NCBI GenBank assembly: GCA_023213395.1
Contig: CM041465.1
Span: forward strand, 195,679,741 to 195,743,740
Direction: 5' to 3'
DNA from: Cycas panzhihuaensis
Taxonomy: Eukaryota > Cycadophyta
Length of the DNA: 64,000 bases
Positions 44,554-56,707 of the stretch are shown here, piece after piece (positions within the stretch are counted from its first letter, which is position 1; the number at the start of each line of letters is the position of its first letter). Below the pieces are notes generated by a model. The model did not search any database. It saw only the letters and a list, made by a program, of their open reading frames with translations, and was not told the DNA's origin. The translations under genes were made by a program, and so were the position numbers.

Positions 44554-45212
44554 TGGTATCAGAGCAGGCTCATTTAATCTGATCCCTCTTCTTCTGGTGA
44601 ATTCCTTCTGTCAAATTATCTCAGTCAAGAGTGCAAAAGAAGATAAAAGCAGTAGACAGTCCTTTGAAAGTTAAAGATCACAGATTTCTTGATTATGCGG
44701 AATCGCACGGACTGTACGGAATTGTCAGACGGCAAAATTTCAAAGTACTCGGATCGAAGCAAAATTTTGTGGGAGGTAGATCCGAAGGCCAGCATACTTT
44801 TCTTCCGAGCGAGTGCATGCAGGTCGTTTTGCAGGCCAAAAAGCCCTCGAACCAGTCCGCGCGTTTTCAAGAGATTTTCTCGGAAATCTCATCGATTTGC
44901 ATCAGAATCGGGTAAAATCATCCCAAATCTTACGTAGTGATGATTTCAAGTTTGCAACTTGATTCAAGGATTTAATTCAGTAATTTTTCGATTTTCTCTC
45001 AAATCCGAAATTTGCCCTAGCCGTTTTCCATTCAAACCCGTGATTTCTCTCGTTTGAGAAAGAATTTTGAGAATCCGTCTTGGATCGAACGGCTACCGAG
45101 ATACCTACATTTTGAGGTGCATTTCATTTTGGCCGTACAACTAGGGTTTTGTACGAATTCCGTCTGTTGTCTGGACAGGCCTCTAGAACAGGTTTTGACC
45201 AAAAAAATAAAT

Positions 45213-46128
45213 ATGTCTTCCTCTCTCATCACTCTATCTGAACCAGAAAAATTGACTGGTTCAAATTACCATGTGTGGAAAATTAAAATGGAAGCCATTA
45301 CGAGAATGAAAATGCAGGAAATCTGAAGGGACAGAGAAACGTCCACCCACTGGTGATGATAAGTTGGGAAGTTGGATCGAAAGGAACAACATGGGTAGTC
45401 TCATTTTAAAAATGTCTATTTCAAATTCTGTTCTCATTTATGTCGAAAAACTGAATGAGGCTTTTGAAATCTGGAAATGTCTGGAGAATTTATACGGGCA
45501 AAAGAACAAGGCGAGAATAATTGCACTCAAAGAGGAGTATAAACTTCACATGAAGGAAAATGAAGAAGTAGAAGATTTCATGCATAAAATCATCACGTGA
45601 GAAATAATCTCTTGAGTCTTTGGAGGCATAATATCCGAACAAGACCTTGTAGAAATTGTAATGGCAAGGCTGCCAAAGTCATTTGATACAATTGTCAACA
45701 CCATCACTGATAGTGATAGGCTAGACAAATTAACACTTGATGAATTGATGTCTGCTGGCGAGGCAGGAACAAAGAAACAAAAGATACGAAAACACGGCGA
45801 TTGGAGGATGCATTTGCATCCAGACTGAATCTCGGGCCAAGAGGAAGACAACAATTTTGAGGACCAAACAGAATGCCGATTCCGAGGGGCGAGGACGGTC
45901 AAACCCTGAGGCGAGGGACGCAGCAGAAAATAGAATATGTTACAAGCGTGGATCGGACATTTCGCCAAGATTGCGTAATCTTGACATATCCGCTACTACG
46001 GACAAAGTGGACACTACCCATATCAGTGTCCACAAAGAAGAAGTGAAATTTATAAAGGAAAACGACCTATTGGTGGATACAGCAAAGAAAATGAAGAAGA
46101 AGAAGAGGAAACGGCCTTCATCACAGCA
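45213..46128 (+). pseudogene. Cop-F gag
   Basis: ATG at 45213 gives MSSSLITLSEPEKLTGSNYH, then KIKMEAITRMKMQEI and a stop. It continues in other frames: GSWIERNNMGSLILKMSISN, IWKCLENLYGQKNKARIIAL, LVEIVMARLPKSFDTIVNTI, LTLDELMSAGEAG. The zinc knuckle is only a trace (ICYKRGSDISPRLRN where CYKCGK.GH is expected). At least four frame breaks. Confidence 0.85.
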
Positions 46129-47260
46129 TTGGTTACAGGAATGAAAGACAAAGACATATGGTACATAGACTCAGGAGCTTCTAAACACATGACAAGTCAG
46201 GAAGAATGGTTTCAAACCATGAATCTGTACAATATGGACAAATCAGTGGAGCTGGGTGACAAGTATTCCCTTAACATAAAAGGGATTGGAACTATTTCTG
46301 TAAACCTAAATGGAAATGAAAGAAAAATTGGAAATGTTCTGTTTGTACCAGATCTGAAGATGAATCTTCTCTCTATTTCTCAACTAAGCAAAAAGGGGTT
46401 GAGAACCATTTTTGATGAAGAAGGGAATTGCCACATTTTGGACATGAGAAAAGATGGGAAGATTGTTGGAAAAGGGGTCAGATGCAATGACCTTTACAAA
46501 CTTCTCTCAAACCCTGTACTTCCTTGCTTGGAAGAAAAAGCTTGTACTGCTCTTAAATCTAATAATAAAGTATGGCATTTAAGGTATGGACATCTCTCAA
46601 TTGACACACTTAAACAGATGGAAAAGTCAGAAATGGTAAATGGTTTGCCTAATATTTCTTCAGATACATTTGTTTGTAAAGGTTGTCAACTTGGGAAACA
46701 AAGATAGACTTCCTTTTATGGAAAGCACTTGGAAATCTCGATCTAAATTAGAATTGATACACACGAGACATCCGTGGCCCAATTTCACCTCATCAATTAA
46801 TGGATGCAGATATTTCTTAACTTTCATTGATGACTTCACTCGAAAAGGTATGGGTATATTTTTACATAATAAGTCAAGTCTTTGAAACATTTAAAGAATT
46901 TAAGGCGAAGTTGAGTTGGAATCGAATGAAAATCAAATGCATCAGTCGATGGAGGAGGAGAATATTTGTCAAACGAGTTTCTAAATTACTGCAAGTACAG
47001 AGGAATTCGTAGACAAGTTACAACTCCTTATACTCCTCAATCAAATGGAGTAGCTGAGAGAAAGAATAGAACTTTGATGGAAATGGCTCGAAGCATGATG
47101 TATGGAACAAAAATATCCAAGACATATTGAAGCGATCAAGACAAAGATGCTATTTGATAAGCAAGTCCAACGTAACATTGAAGAACATCACTCCAGAAGA
47201 AGCTTGGACAGGATAGAAACCTGATGTAAGTCTTCTTAAAGTATTTGGTAGTCAAGCATT
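46129..47260 (+). pseudogene. Cop-F protease and integrase
   Basis: Frame 46129-46707 holds the protease active site WYIDSGASKHMTSQEEW, then NVLFVPDLKMNLLSISQLSK, GAG-pre-integrase VWHLRYGHLSIDTLKQM and CKGCQLGKQ. The integrase core follows in broken frames. At 46941-46955 the expected serine-aspartate-glycine codons TCAGATGGA read TCGATGGA, losing a base in CAG and breaking the frame at a catalytic aspartate block. The glutamate block [20 protein letters not shown] is at about 47035-47095. Confidence 0.87.
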
Positions 47261-47261
47261 T

Positions 47262-49304
47262 GTGCATATTCCTAATAAAAGAAGATCCAAATTAGATGCA
47301 AAAAGCATAGAATGTGTCTTGATAGGATATAGTAAAAATTCAAAGGCATATAAGTGCATAGATTCAAAAACAAATAGAATCTATGTAAGTAGAGATGTCA
47401 TCTTTAATGAAGATAGTTCAGATGAATCTTCACAAATTAATGTAATAGAAAATGAAAAGGAACAAGAAACCGCGAACACGAGTAATGCAAGAAGATGAGG
47501 AAGAAAATCATCAAATTACTTGAGAAGATCAAGAACCGAAAAGGAAATGATCTAGAAATCACTTACGAAGAAGGACAAGTCGATTCATTGTCACCAATCG
47601 ATCGAGGAGACACCATTGAAAAGGAAGGTCCATCGTCATCAATCGGTCGTGGAAACACCGTCGAAAAGGAAGGTCCACGAAACAAAAGAAATTGCCAAAA
47701 TGGTATATCAAAACTGTTGAAGAAGGAAATATATTAGAACAGAAAACGCGAGGGCAAAGGCCAAAAGCTCTTCTGAGCAAGGTTGAACCACAGAATTTTG
47801 AAGAAGCAAAAGATCATTTAGAATGGAGAGAAGCAATGGACAATGAAATAAATTCAATCAAGAAGAATCAAACATGGGAATTAGTGGAACTACCTGCTAA
47901 TAAATCCACCGTGAGCGCAAATGGGTCTACAAAACAAAGAGAGGAGTCGATGGCAAAATTGAGAAACACAAAGCAAGGTTAGTTGCAAAGGGATACACCC
48001 AAACTGCGGGCATAGATTTTGATGAGACTTTCTCTCCAGTAGCAAAGATGAACACAGTAAGGACAGTAATAGCCTTGGCTGCTGCCCAAGGTTGGGGAAT
48101 CTCTCAGATGGATGTAAAGAGTGCATTCCTAAACGGTGAACTAGAAGAAGAGGTTTATATGCAACAACCAGATGGATATGCAGAACAGGGAAAAGAAAAT
48201 CTAGTCTGCAAATTGAAAAAGGCTTTGTATGGTCTAAAACAAGCACCGCGTGCCTGGTATGCAAAACTAGATCACTTTCTTGAAGAAAATAAGTTTATTC
48301 GGTGTAATGCAGACTCCAGTCTGTACATAAGGAAAACAAACAACAAGATAACAATAATTGTTGTTTATGTGGATGATATGCTTCTTACTGGGAATGATGT
48401 AGAAGGAATCAAGTGGATCAAAAGTCAACTTTAGCAGAAATTTGAAATAACAGATTTGGGTTCACTAAATTATTACTTGGGACTGGAGATAGGTCAACAC
48501 CAAAACTACATAACTTTGTCCCAAAGCAACTACCCCCATAACTTGTTCGATTCCAGATGGATAATTGCAATCCATGCACCACCCCCATGGAAACAAATTG
48601 CGATCTGACAATACATAGTATGGAAAAAGATGCAGATGTTACCTCAGACAGCAAATGATTGGAAGTCGATTTATCGGCGGCTACCGGGCAGACATATCCT
48701 ACTCGGTGGGACTAATATCAAGATATATGCGTAATCCAAAGTCGAGACATCGGCAAGCCGCAAAAAGAATTCTGAGATATCTCAAAGGAACAACAGATCT
48801 CAAATTAGTATATTCAAGGGGGCATCCAATCAAAATAACGAGGTATTGCGATTGAGGCGGCGACAAAGAACAAAGGAAATCCACAAGTGGATATTGTTTC
48901 TTCTTAGGAGCTTCAAGAATCTCATGGTGCGATGAAACAAGCAACAATGGCTCTCTCCTCTGAGCGAGAATATAAAGCGACCACATCAAGAACCTTTGTG
49001 AAGCCATCTGGTTAAGACAACTCTTGCTTGATTTGAATCAACAACAGAAAGAAGCAACTTCTCTAAAGTGTGACAACCAAAGTGCCATCAAACTAACCAA
49101 AAATCCAATTCTGCATGCAAGAACAAAACATATTGAAGTTCATCATCACTTTATAAGAGAAAAAGTGCAGAACAAAGAGATAGACTTAGAATACTGCCCG
49201 ACATCTGAACAAGTTGCAGATCTTGACAAAACCTCTTGGGAGAGAAAGGCTCAGATATTTGAGAGACAAGATTGGACTTTTAGAGATAAAACATTAAGAG
49301 GGGG
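47262..49304 (+). pseudogene. Cop-F reverse transcriptase and RNase H
   Basis: SKAYKCIDSKTNRIYVSRDV, then [75 protein letters not shown], and the intact catalytic VVYVDDMLLTGND. RNase H: ADISYSVGLISRYMRNP, AAKRILRYLKGTT, CDNQSAIKLTKNPILHARTK, ends near 49290, then purine run AAGAGGGGG. Frame breaks near 47910, 48430, 48855 and 48950. Confidence 0.88.
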
Positions 49305-49523
49305 TGTTGAGATATAATGTTTTATCTAGGATAGAAAGGGGGGTCATGTTAGACCCACCCATAAATGTACTCATGAGATCATGCCACTTGGCAGAATCTG
49401 AGTGATCGGTTACACTAGTAGGTTGTAACCATCACATAACTCTTGTGTATTTAAGCAAATTGAATCTCAATAGAATAATGTACATTCTTTCCTCTGTCAA
49501 CTTTTTGCTCTGGTTTTTCAACA
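49305..49523 (+). repeat. 3' LTR of Cop-F
   Basis: 219 bp; differs from the 5' LTR only at CTTGGCAGAATC and TTACACTAG (two substitutions, no indel). Confidence 0.93.
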
Positions 49524-49528
49524 CTCCT

Positions 49529-50133
49529 TCAGTGGAGGACAAGGTAACATTTGGTTGCTTCTTGCAACTCCATGAAACAGCTACTGAACCAAGGGTAAAA
49601 CAGTAACCCGAGGTTGATTTCCTGTTATCTTGGCATCCTGCCCAATCAGAATCAGAGAACCCTTCCAAAGTGAAGTTCTCTTTATGTGTATACTCAAGTC
49701 CAAGCTGCAATGTACCTTTGATGTACTTGAGTATGCGTTTTGCTGCTTTCCAATGCTTCCGATTGGGTTGAGACATGAAACGAGAGCAAATCCCAACTGC
49801 AAATTAAATATCTGGACGAGTGTTGGTGAGATATATCAGACTACCAATCAACTATCGATAAAGAGTGGGATCTTCTAGTTCAGCTTCCTCATTAAGAGTA
49901 AGCTTGGTTCCATTCTCCATGGGTGTAGGCGTTGTCTTGCAGTCATGCATCCTGAACCTTTGCAAGATGTCCCAAGAATATTTTGCTTGGGAGATGAAGA
50001 TATAGTCTGGCTGTTGCCATACCTCAAAGCCTAAAAAATAATGGAGAAGTCCAAGATCAATCATCTCGAAACTTCTCTTCAAATCATCCTGGAGAATCTT
50101 GATGAGCTTAGTGTCATCACCAGTGATCACTAA
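49529..50133 (-). pseudogene. Cop-A4 RT C-terminus and RNase H start
   Basis: Begins directly after the YVDD codons with LVITGDDTKLIKILQDDL, SFEMIDLGLLHYFLGFEVW, AKYSWDILQRFRMHDCKTTP, then RNase H MSQPNRKHWKAAKRILKYIK, the aspartate box GFSDSDWAGCQDNRKSTSGY and KKQPNVTLSSTEG, where Cop-F starts. Confidence 0.88.
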
Positions 50134-50138
50134 GTCAT

Positions 50139-50659
50139 TGTTAAACCTTATGTTTAAATGTTAAGTTAATGTACTTTTATTTTTCATGTAATATATGCAC
50201 TTTTTACTTTAGGGGTGACTTATCACTTAAGTGATAAAGTGCACACCCACATTCTTTCTAGTGACACAACGTTGTCACTAAAGGGTCAAATGGACCCTCA
50301 TGCACTTTTGCTCACATGAGAGCCCAAAAGGACACATGTCCAACATGCAAGGCATGTATCTTGGATGTTTGACACTTGTCAAACATCCAAGGCCTTAGGT
50401 CTCTCATTTCACTCTATATAATGAGACCTCTCCTCATTGTCTCATACAAGAGTTGGAGTTGCATTGTTATGCTATCAGTTTGCTAATCAAACTGTTTCTT
50501 CTTGGGAGGTTGGACCAATTCCAACTCCACATATTGGGTATCATTTTCTCTTGCTCCTATTTCTCTTTGTGTGCTTTATGGTTCATGCTTTCATGCATTT
50601 GTAGTATTGTGCTTGTACTTATGATCTTGGACTAATATGGCCTAATGCCCTTTTTCACA
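50139..50659 (+). repeat. 5' LTR of Cop-A5
   Basis: TGTTAAACCTTATG...TTTTTCACA. Palindrome at 50220-50237, perfect 15+15 dyad at 50360-50391, TATA box CTCTATATAATG near 50412, so the dyad ends about 20 bp upstream of TATA. Confidence 0.93.
50360..50391 (+). promoter_or_regulatory. U3 dyad upstream of TATA (Cop-A5)
   Basis: CTTGGATGTTTGACA, centre CT, TGTCAAACATCCAAG: perfect inverted repeat. It contains two facing TTGAC cores (W-box-like). Cop-A2 carries the same structure with three paired base changes. Confidence 0.8.
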
Positions 50660-50661
50660 TT

Positions 50662-50672
50662 TGGTATCGAGC
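50662..50672 (+). promoter_or_regulatory. Primer-binding site of Cop-A5, one base short
   Basis: TGGTATCGAGC where TGGTATCAGAGC is expected. The A of CAG is missing, as in Cop-A3. Confidence 0.75.
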
Positions 50673-52554
50673 TCTAAGGTCTCGAACTTAGCTTGTTTCA
50701 AAGACCTTATTAGTTTTTATCTCTCATCATTTGTTTTGGAAATCAGTACACCAACTCAACAGTGTCAAGCTCAACTCGGCGTGAAATCGGTCTTGACTCC
50801 GGCTCGATCAAAACCTTGCCAAGTCGTGAGCTCTCGCCATCTCGGCCTCAAAGTGCCACATCATCACGATGCCGCAGTCGGCCTTTGTCAACCCAAAGAT
50901 TCCGGGCCCAGGCGCCAACTCAGCGATCTTGAGTCGGCCTTTCGGTGTGCCAAATCGGCCTGCAGTTCAAGCTGCCAGCTCAGCTCTTCACTGGCAATTG
51001 AGCACAGTCTTCAAGCTGAGTCACCATCTCGCCAAGTCGGCGCCGTTGCCCGATCGGCATTCCTCGGTGAAGTCGGCCTTGTCCAACTCGACTCATTAGC
51101 ACCTGTCCGGCCGGTATCATTAGCACATCGGTGAGTCGGCCGCGATCCAATCTCACTGCCAGCTAAGCATTCAACACACATTCCTGCCAACTCAGCATTC
51201 AACTGTCTAGCTGCCAGCTCAGCAGGCTCCAGCCAACTCAGCATTGAACTGTCCTCTCATTGCCAGCTCAGCTAACTGTCCACTCGAATACTGCCAACTC
51301 AACTGCTGAGTCACAGCTCTTCATCACTGTCAGCTCACTGTCTAGTCGTGACGGTGCCGATCGACACTCGACTCACTCTCACGGTCGTGAACATTGCCAA
51401 GATCGACCTCTTGCCATCTTTGCCTTGGTTAGCACAAAGATTAAAAAATCAATCTCTTCTTAGCATATTTTGAATAATATGCTCATATAAATCATTTTTT
51501 TTAAAAGGTTTTAAGAGACTTTTTTTTAATTTCTCAAGGGGGGGGGGGAATTTTAAAAGACTTTAAGTCTTTATAGCTGGGCCTACTTAAAATTTTTTTA
51601 CAAACATTGGCAGTCTTGATTCTCAAAAGTAATTTGTACTTACTGTTTTAAGCTCTTTTAGCACACTTTCATGCTATTAAAGCATCATTGAGCTTAATTA
51701 ATGTAATCAAAAGGCATATCTACATTGTAAAGGTGAAGGAAATTATCACCTAACTTCAGTTTTTTGGCACCTTGCGTGGTGACCTTGGCCTTCTTAAGTT
51801 CAAAAATGGAAGGTTCATTGTAAAACTTAATAAAATCACAATTTTCTTGTTGGATTGTTGAGACATTTTAAGTCTCAACAATGTACGTGGAGTTTACATT
51901 GGAGCATTTCTTGAGTACACTTTTCTTGTGACTTCATCACTTCATCAGATTTTGAAGGTTAAAAGGAACCCTCTTCTGCTGTCATCAAAGGTTCCTTACA
52001 TCATTTTCTTTTAAGTACTCAAAGTACTTTATCATTGTACTCAAGCATACATAGCACCTCACTTGGATCATAAAGCACTTGAAATCTGTTTTGTGCTCAT
52101 TCTTTGTAAGCCAAAAAAGCATAAAAAAAAAAATCCAAGTAAGAAGATTCACTTAGACTTGTGAATTTAAAATCTGTTGGAGAGGCTCGAAAAAGGTTCA
52201 AACCTTGCCTCTAAATTAACCTTAAGCTTGGTGCATTCCCTAGGGGACCAACCGACCGTCACGGTCGTGCGACAATTAAGGTTGCTTGAGGAAAGGAGGT
52301 TGAAAAGGGTGTTATTGAAATGTGAATCCCAGGGAAAGCATGGTACGTCCATGCAGATCAACCCTACCTGCCTTGTCCTAGATTTAACTTGGTCCAACTC
52401 AATAGCCAGAGTCCTCCACCTCTCTTCACCCCACCGGTTGTTGGATCTTATTGTAAGATCGGGACCGTGGTGTTGTTTGAGGGTGGGTCTTAAGTGACGA
52501 AGCTTTGAAGTCTCCAAGTTATCTGCTAGCTTCAAGTGTTAATCAAGTGGAAAG
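50673..52554 (+). other. Long leader of Cop-A5
   Basis: About 1.9 kb. 50750-51410 is a CpG-rich array of degenerate words GCCAACTCAGC / GCCAGCTCAGC / GTCGGCC; 51480-52550 is AT-rich and shared with Cop-A3. An 11-base G run lies at about 51538-51548. The inverted repeat is at 51857-51879. Open frames inside the CpG block (50661-51134, 51011-51244) follow the repeat composition and are not called genes. Confidence 0.7.
51857..51879 (+). repeat. Leader inverted repeat of Cop-A5
   Basis: GTTGAGAC, ATTTTAA, GTCTCAAC. Same place in the leader as 18781-18803 and 4546-4570. Confidence 0.75.
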
Positions 52555-53446
52555 ATGGTTGCCATACATATGCTTAATGCATGTACCATAAGGCTAACGG
52601 GGCAATCAAATTATCAAGAATGGAAAAGAATCACAAAGAATCTCTTGATAATGAATGAGTTAAGGGATATGTTTGGAAGAATCCCCAATCCTACACTTGT
52701 GGTTAATAATAATCAACTTTGCACCGATGGATGTTGAACTTGTTCTTTGCATGGGAGGCCAAAGGCGAAATTGCTTTGGCATTCATTCGTATGGTTGTGG
52801 ACATAAATGTAGACCAAAATATTTCTTCTGCACAATCTTCTAAAGAAGCATGGGACACATTGTCCTCTTTGTATGAAAGGCGAGATGAGGCTCGCATTTT
52901 GATGATAAAAGCAAAATTGTACTCTATCAAATTTGTAAAGCCGATGTCGGCATTCTTGTCCTCCATTAAGGAGGTTTGTAATGAATTAACTACTTTAGGT
53001 AGTCCAGCCACAAGAGATGAAATCATAGCCTCCATCACAAAAGCATTACCAAATGACTACAACGGCTTTATATCATCAACTACACGAGATGGTTCACTAA
53101 GGGGGATGACATTCAATCAACTTGAAAGCTTATTGCTTCAAGAAGAACAAATTTATGCTAAGGATAATGAAGAACCATCTACAACAGGTGCTTTCACAGC
53201 AAAGGCATATCAAAAATCCAAACCGTATTCACAAAGCAGTTTGGAAATATGAACATTGGATCTTCCAAGTCCAATGTCGTATGCCATTATTGTGGCAAAC
53301 CTGGCCACATTGCACCTGAGTGCAGAAAGAAGCAAGCGGATCTTCGCAGACAGCAGCAGAGCTACGGTCAAAGACAACAGCGACCATGTGGTCAAAGACA
53401 CGGCCCACGACATCAGTTTTAACAAAGGTTCCAACAGTCAGATCAG
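52555..53446 (+). pseudogene. Cop-A5 gag
   Basis: MVAIHMLNACTIRLTGQ, YQEWKRITKNLLIMNEL, frame changes near 52670 and 52735, then a long frame EIALAFIRMVVDINVDQNIS, ERRDEARILMIKAKLYSIKF, LESLLLQEEQIYAKDNEEPS. The zinc-knuckle DNA at about 53280-53330 codes CHYCGKPGHIAPECRKKQ in another frame. Small indels rather than stops break it. Nearly identical to the gag of Cop-A2 and Cop-A3. Confidence 0.88.
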
Positions 53447-54780
53447 TTGCAGAATCCCCTTCGACCAAATCGAGGTGCCTATCGAGGAGGTCCAAGAGGA
53501 GGGGGGGGTCAAAGAGGTGGCTACCAACGCCATTCTAATCAGTTTGCCAATGAAGACAAACTACTTTGTGCATACCAATCATGCAACATTGACAACACTT
53601 GGATTGTCGATTCAGGAGCTTCTCGACATATGACAGGGAGTGAAGAACTCCTATGCAACATCAAGGAAGGTAAAGGTCAATCAGTGACCTTTGGAAATCT
53701 TGAATCGCTTGAGATTTCAGGAATAGGCACCATAGCTCCTTTTCATTCTCCTCAAAATCCTTCCTCATCATTTCCCAACAGTGATGCCTACTTCATTCCT
53801 TCTATGGAGAAGAATCTGCTATCTATTAGCGAGTTGAACAAACAACACATGAGCGCACTATTTAAAAATGGGAAATGTATCATTTGTGACAAAGATGATC
53901 AGATCGTAGCTATAGCCTACGAGGATCAAGGTCTTTACAAGTTGGATGCCAATAATATTACTCTTGATTCTGCTTACTCTGGTTCCACATCTTTGTCAAA
54001 AATTCAATTATGGCATCAACGTCTAGGACATTTAAGCCTAGACAATCCGAAGCAGATGATTAACAAAAGCATGGTGTATGGGCTTCCAAAGATGTATGGT
54101 TCAAAATGTCTTTGCGAAGCTTGCATAATGGGGACACAACATGGTGCCTTTTCCTAAAGGCAAAGCATGGCGTGCATCTTATCCTTTGCAATTAGTTCAC
54201 TCAGACTTGTGTGGACCCATGTCCACCCAATCCTTTGGAGGAGCGATGTACTACATATCTTTTATTGATGACTTCTCTCACAAAGTGCGGGTCTACTTCC
54301 TAAAGCAAAAATCGAAGCCTTCTCCAAGTTCAAAGAGTTCAAAGCGGAAGAAGAAAATGAATCGCTACTCAATTGGCACATTAAGGTCGATAATGGAGGT
54401 GAATTCACTTCAAATGAATTCAACCAATTTTGCAAGGATAATGGAATTCGGAGACAACTCACGACTCCTCATACTCCTCGGCAAAATGGAGTCTCAGGAG
54501 GATGAATAGAACTTTGGCTAATAAAGCCAAAGCGATGATGCATGCAAAAGGGCTTCCAAGAGCTTCTTGGGCGAAGCATTTCATACGGTGCCTATGTGGC
54601 CAATCAAGTCCTACAATGGTCACCAATATCACACACGAGGAGGCATGGTGCGGAAAGAAGCCAACTATCGACCATTTGAGGACATTCGGATGTCTGCGTA
54701 TATGCACATACCAGATCAACAAAGAACAAAGTTGGACAAACATAGCCTTAAATGCATCTTTGTAGGATATGCAATCCATA
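53447..54780 (+). pseudogene. Cop-A5 protease and integrase
   Basis: A 236-codon frame from 53447 has the arginine/glycine-rich linker, protease WIVDSGASRHMTGSEELLCN, FGNLESLEISGIGTIAPFHS, zinc part LWHQRLGHLSLDNPKQM and CLCEACIMGTQHG. Then integrase pieces VHSDLCGPMSTQSFGGAMYY, VDNGGEFTSNEFNQF in another frame, MNRTLANKAKAMMHAKGLPR. Each break is a one- or two-base indel, several at CAG/CTG sites of the sister copies. Confidence 0.88.
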
Positions 54781-56700
54781 GCAAAGCTTACAAGTTGTAT
54801 GATCCATTGGGAGAAAATGCATCTCTCAAGAGATGTAATCTTTGTTGAGGATGATCAAAAAGAGTTGGATATGGCATCAATCCAACCCCCCATTGACAAA
54901 GGGAAAAAGATTGTTGAGGACTTCCTTCCCTCAATCTTACACACCATGTTCTTCATACGCACCTTACGTACCATCCACTTCATCTTCATCTGCTCCACTT
55001 GAACCTTCCACTTCATCTTCTGCCGCTCCTACACTTAGACCGAGGAAGATATTGAGGTTCATGCCACATCATTTCGAAGTTACCTAAGTGGTACACTCAA
55101 GCAGTGCAGGATGGTCATATCATTGAAGGAAGCGTCCATCAAAGTATCGGCAAACAAACTTTGCACTTATGGTGAAGTGCTTTCTATTGATGAGCCTACT
55201 ACCTTTGCGGAGGCTTCACAAAGTGATAGTTGGAAAGTCGCCATGGATGAGGACATTCAATCCATTCACAAGAATGGTACTTGGGACTTGGTCGGTGCCT
55301 CCACACAAGCAGGCAATCGGTTGTAAATGGGTCTACAAGACCAAATTCCATTCGATGGGACACTCAAGCGACATAAAGCAAGACTTGTAGCAAAGGGGTT
55401 TAAACAAAAAGAAGGAATTGATTACGAGGAGACCTTTGCACTGTAGCAAACATGAACACCATCGAGACTTCTCTTGGCCTTAGGCACAATGCAAATGGCG
55501 TATATCGGATGGACGTGAAGAGCGCCTTCCTCAGCGATCTTCAAGAGGAGGTATACTTGGAGCAACCTCCACGGTTACAAGGAACAAGGCAAGGAGCATT
55601 TAGTATGTCGCCTCAAGAAGGCTTTGTATGGCTTGAAGCAAGCTCCTAGGGCATGGTGCATAAAATCAATGAATACTTTTTGAGACATGGGTTTCATCGA
55701 TCCACATCTGATCCAAACTTGTACATCAAACATGAACATCACCATGTCATTTATATTGCCTTGTATGTAGATGACTTAGTGATCACGGGTGACGATACTA
55801 AGCTCATCAATGTTCTCCAAGATGATTTGAAGAGAAGTTTTGAGATGACTGATCTTGGACTTCTCCATTATTTCCTAGGCTTTAAGGTATGGCAGCAGCC
55901 AGGCTATATCTTCATTTCCCAAGCAAAATATTCTTGGGACATCTTGCAGAGATTCAGGATGCACGACTGCAAGACGGCGCCTACACCCATGGAGAAAGGC
56001 ACCAAGCTTTCTCTCAATGAGGAAGTTGAACCAGCAGATTCCACTCTCTATCGACAGTTGATTGGTAGCTTGATATATCTCACCAACACTCGTCCAGACA
56101 TTTCATTTGCAGTTGGGATTTGCTCTCGCTTCATGTCTCAACCCAATCAGAAGCATTGGCAAGAAACGCATACTCAAGTATATCAAAGGAACATTGCGGC
56201 TTGGACTTGAGTATGTACATAAGGAGAGCTTCACTTTGGAGGGTTCTCGATTCGATTGGGCGGGATGCCAAGATAGCGGAGATCAACCTCGGGATCTTGT
56301 TTTCCCTTGGTTCAAGATTGTTTCGTGGAGTTGCAAGAAGCAACCCAATGTTACCTTGTCCTCCACCGGCAGTACAAAGTCGCAATCGGTGCGACTTGTG
56401 AGGCTATCTGGCTACGACGGATTCTTGGGAACTTGGACTTGGCGGGGTCACCCACCGGGATACATTACGACAATCAAAGTGTGCTCAAGTTAGCTAAGAA
56501 TCCGATCTTTCATGCGCGGACAAAACACATCGAGGTTCACCATCACTTCATCGAGAGAACATGTTCGAGAATGGTGAGATCAACCTCGAGTCTGAGACCT
56601 CTGAGAGGAGGCGGGCAGACATCTTTACCAAACCTCTTGGTAGAGAAAAGTTTGTAAAATTCAGAGATGGTCTTGGTGTCAGGCTTAACATTGTAACGAT
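54781..56700 (+). pseudogene. Cop-A5 reverse transcriptase and RNase H
   Basis: [60 protein letters not shown], intact YIALYVDDLVITGDD and SFEMTDLGLLHYFLGFKVW, AKYSWDILQRFRMHDCKTAP. RNase H from 56130: LKYIKGTLRLGLEYVHKE, then a region (56240-56460) full of CG where relatives have CAG/CTG (the DSDWAGC block reads RFDWAGC), and HARTKHIEVHHHFI. Breaks are short indels. Confidence 0.88.
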
Positions 56701-56707
56701 GAGGGGG

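Larger units (their letters stand above)
44335..49523 (+). mobile_element. Cop-F, Copia element of another family, inserted in Cop-A4 RNase H
   Basis: LTRs of 219 bp at 44335-44553 and 49305-49523 with only two mismatches between them, and exact duplications CTCCT (44330-44334, 49524-49528). Contains primer site, leader, gag, protease, integrase, RT, RNase H and polypurine tract in normal Copia order. It is young by its LTRs, yet its frames are broken many times. Confidence 0.95.

Noticed and set aside
50661-51244. Open frames in the Cop-A5 leader as possible captured genes
   Set aside because: They fall in a CpG-rich short-repeat block with few stop codons in several frames on both strands; no domain pattern, and not conserved in frame with the Cop-A3 or Cop-A0 leaders.
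51538-51548. G run of about 11 bases as a functional G-tract or polypurine tract
   Set aside because: It lies in the middle of the leader, far from any LTR; the real polypurine tract is at 56700-56707. Its length is also unreliable in long-read data.
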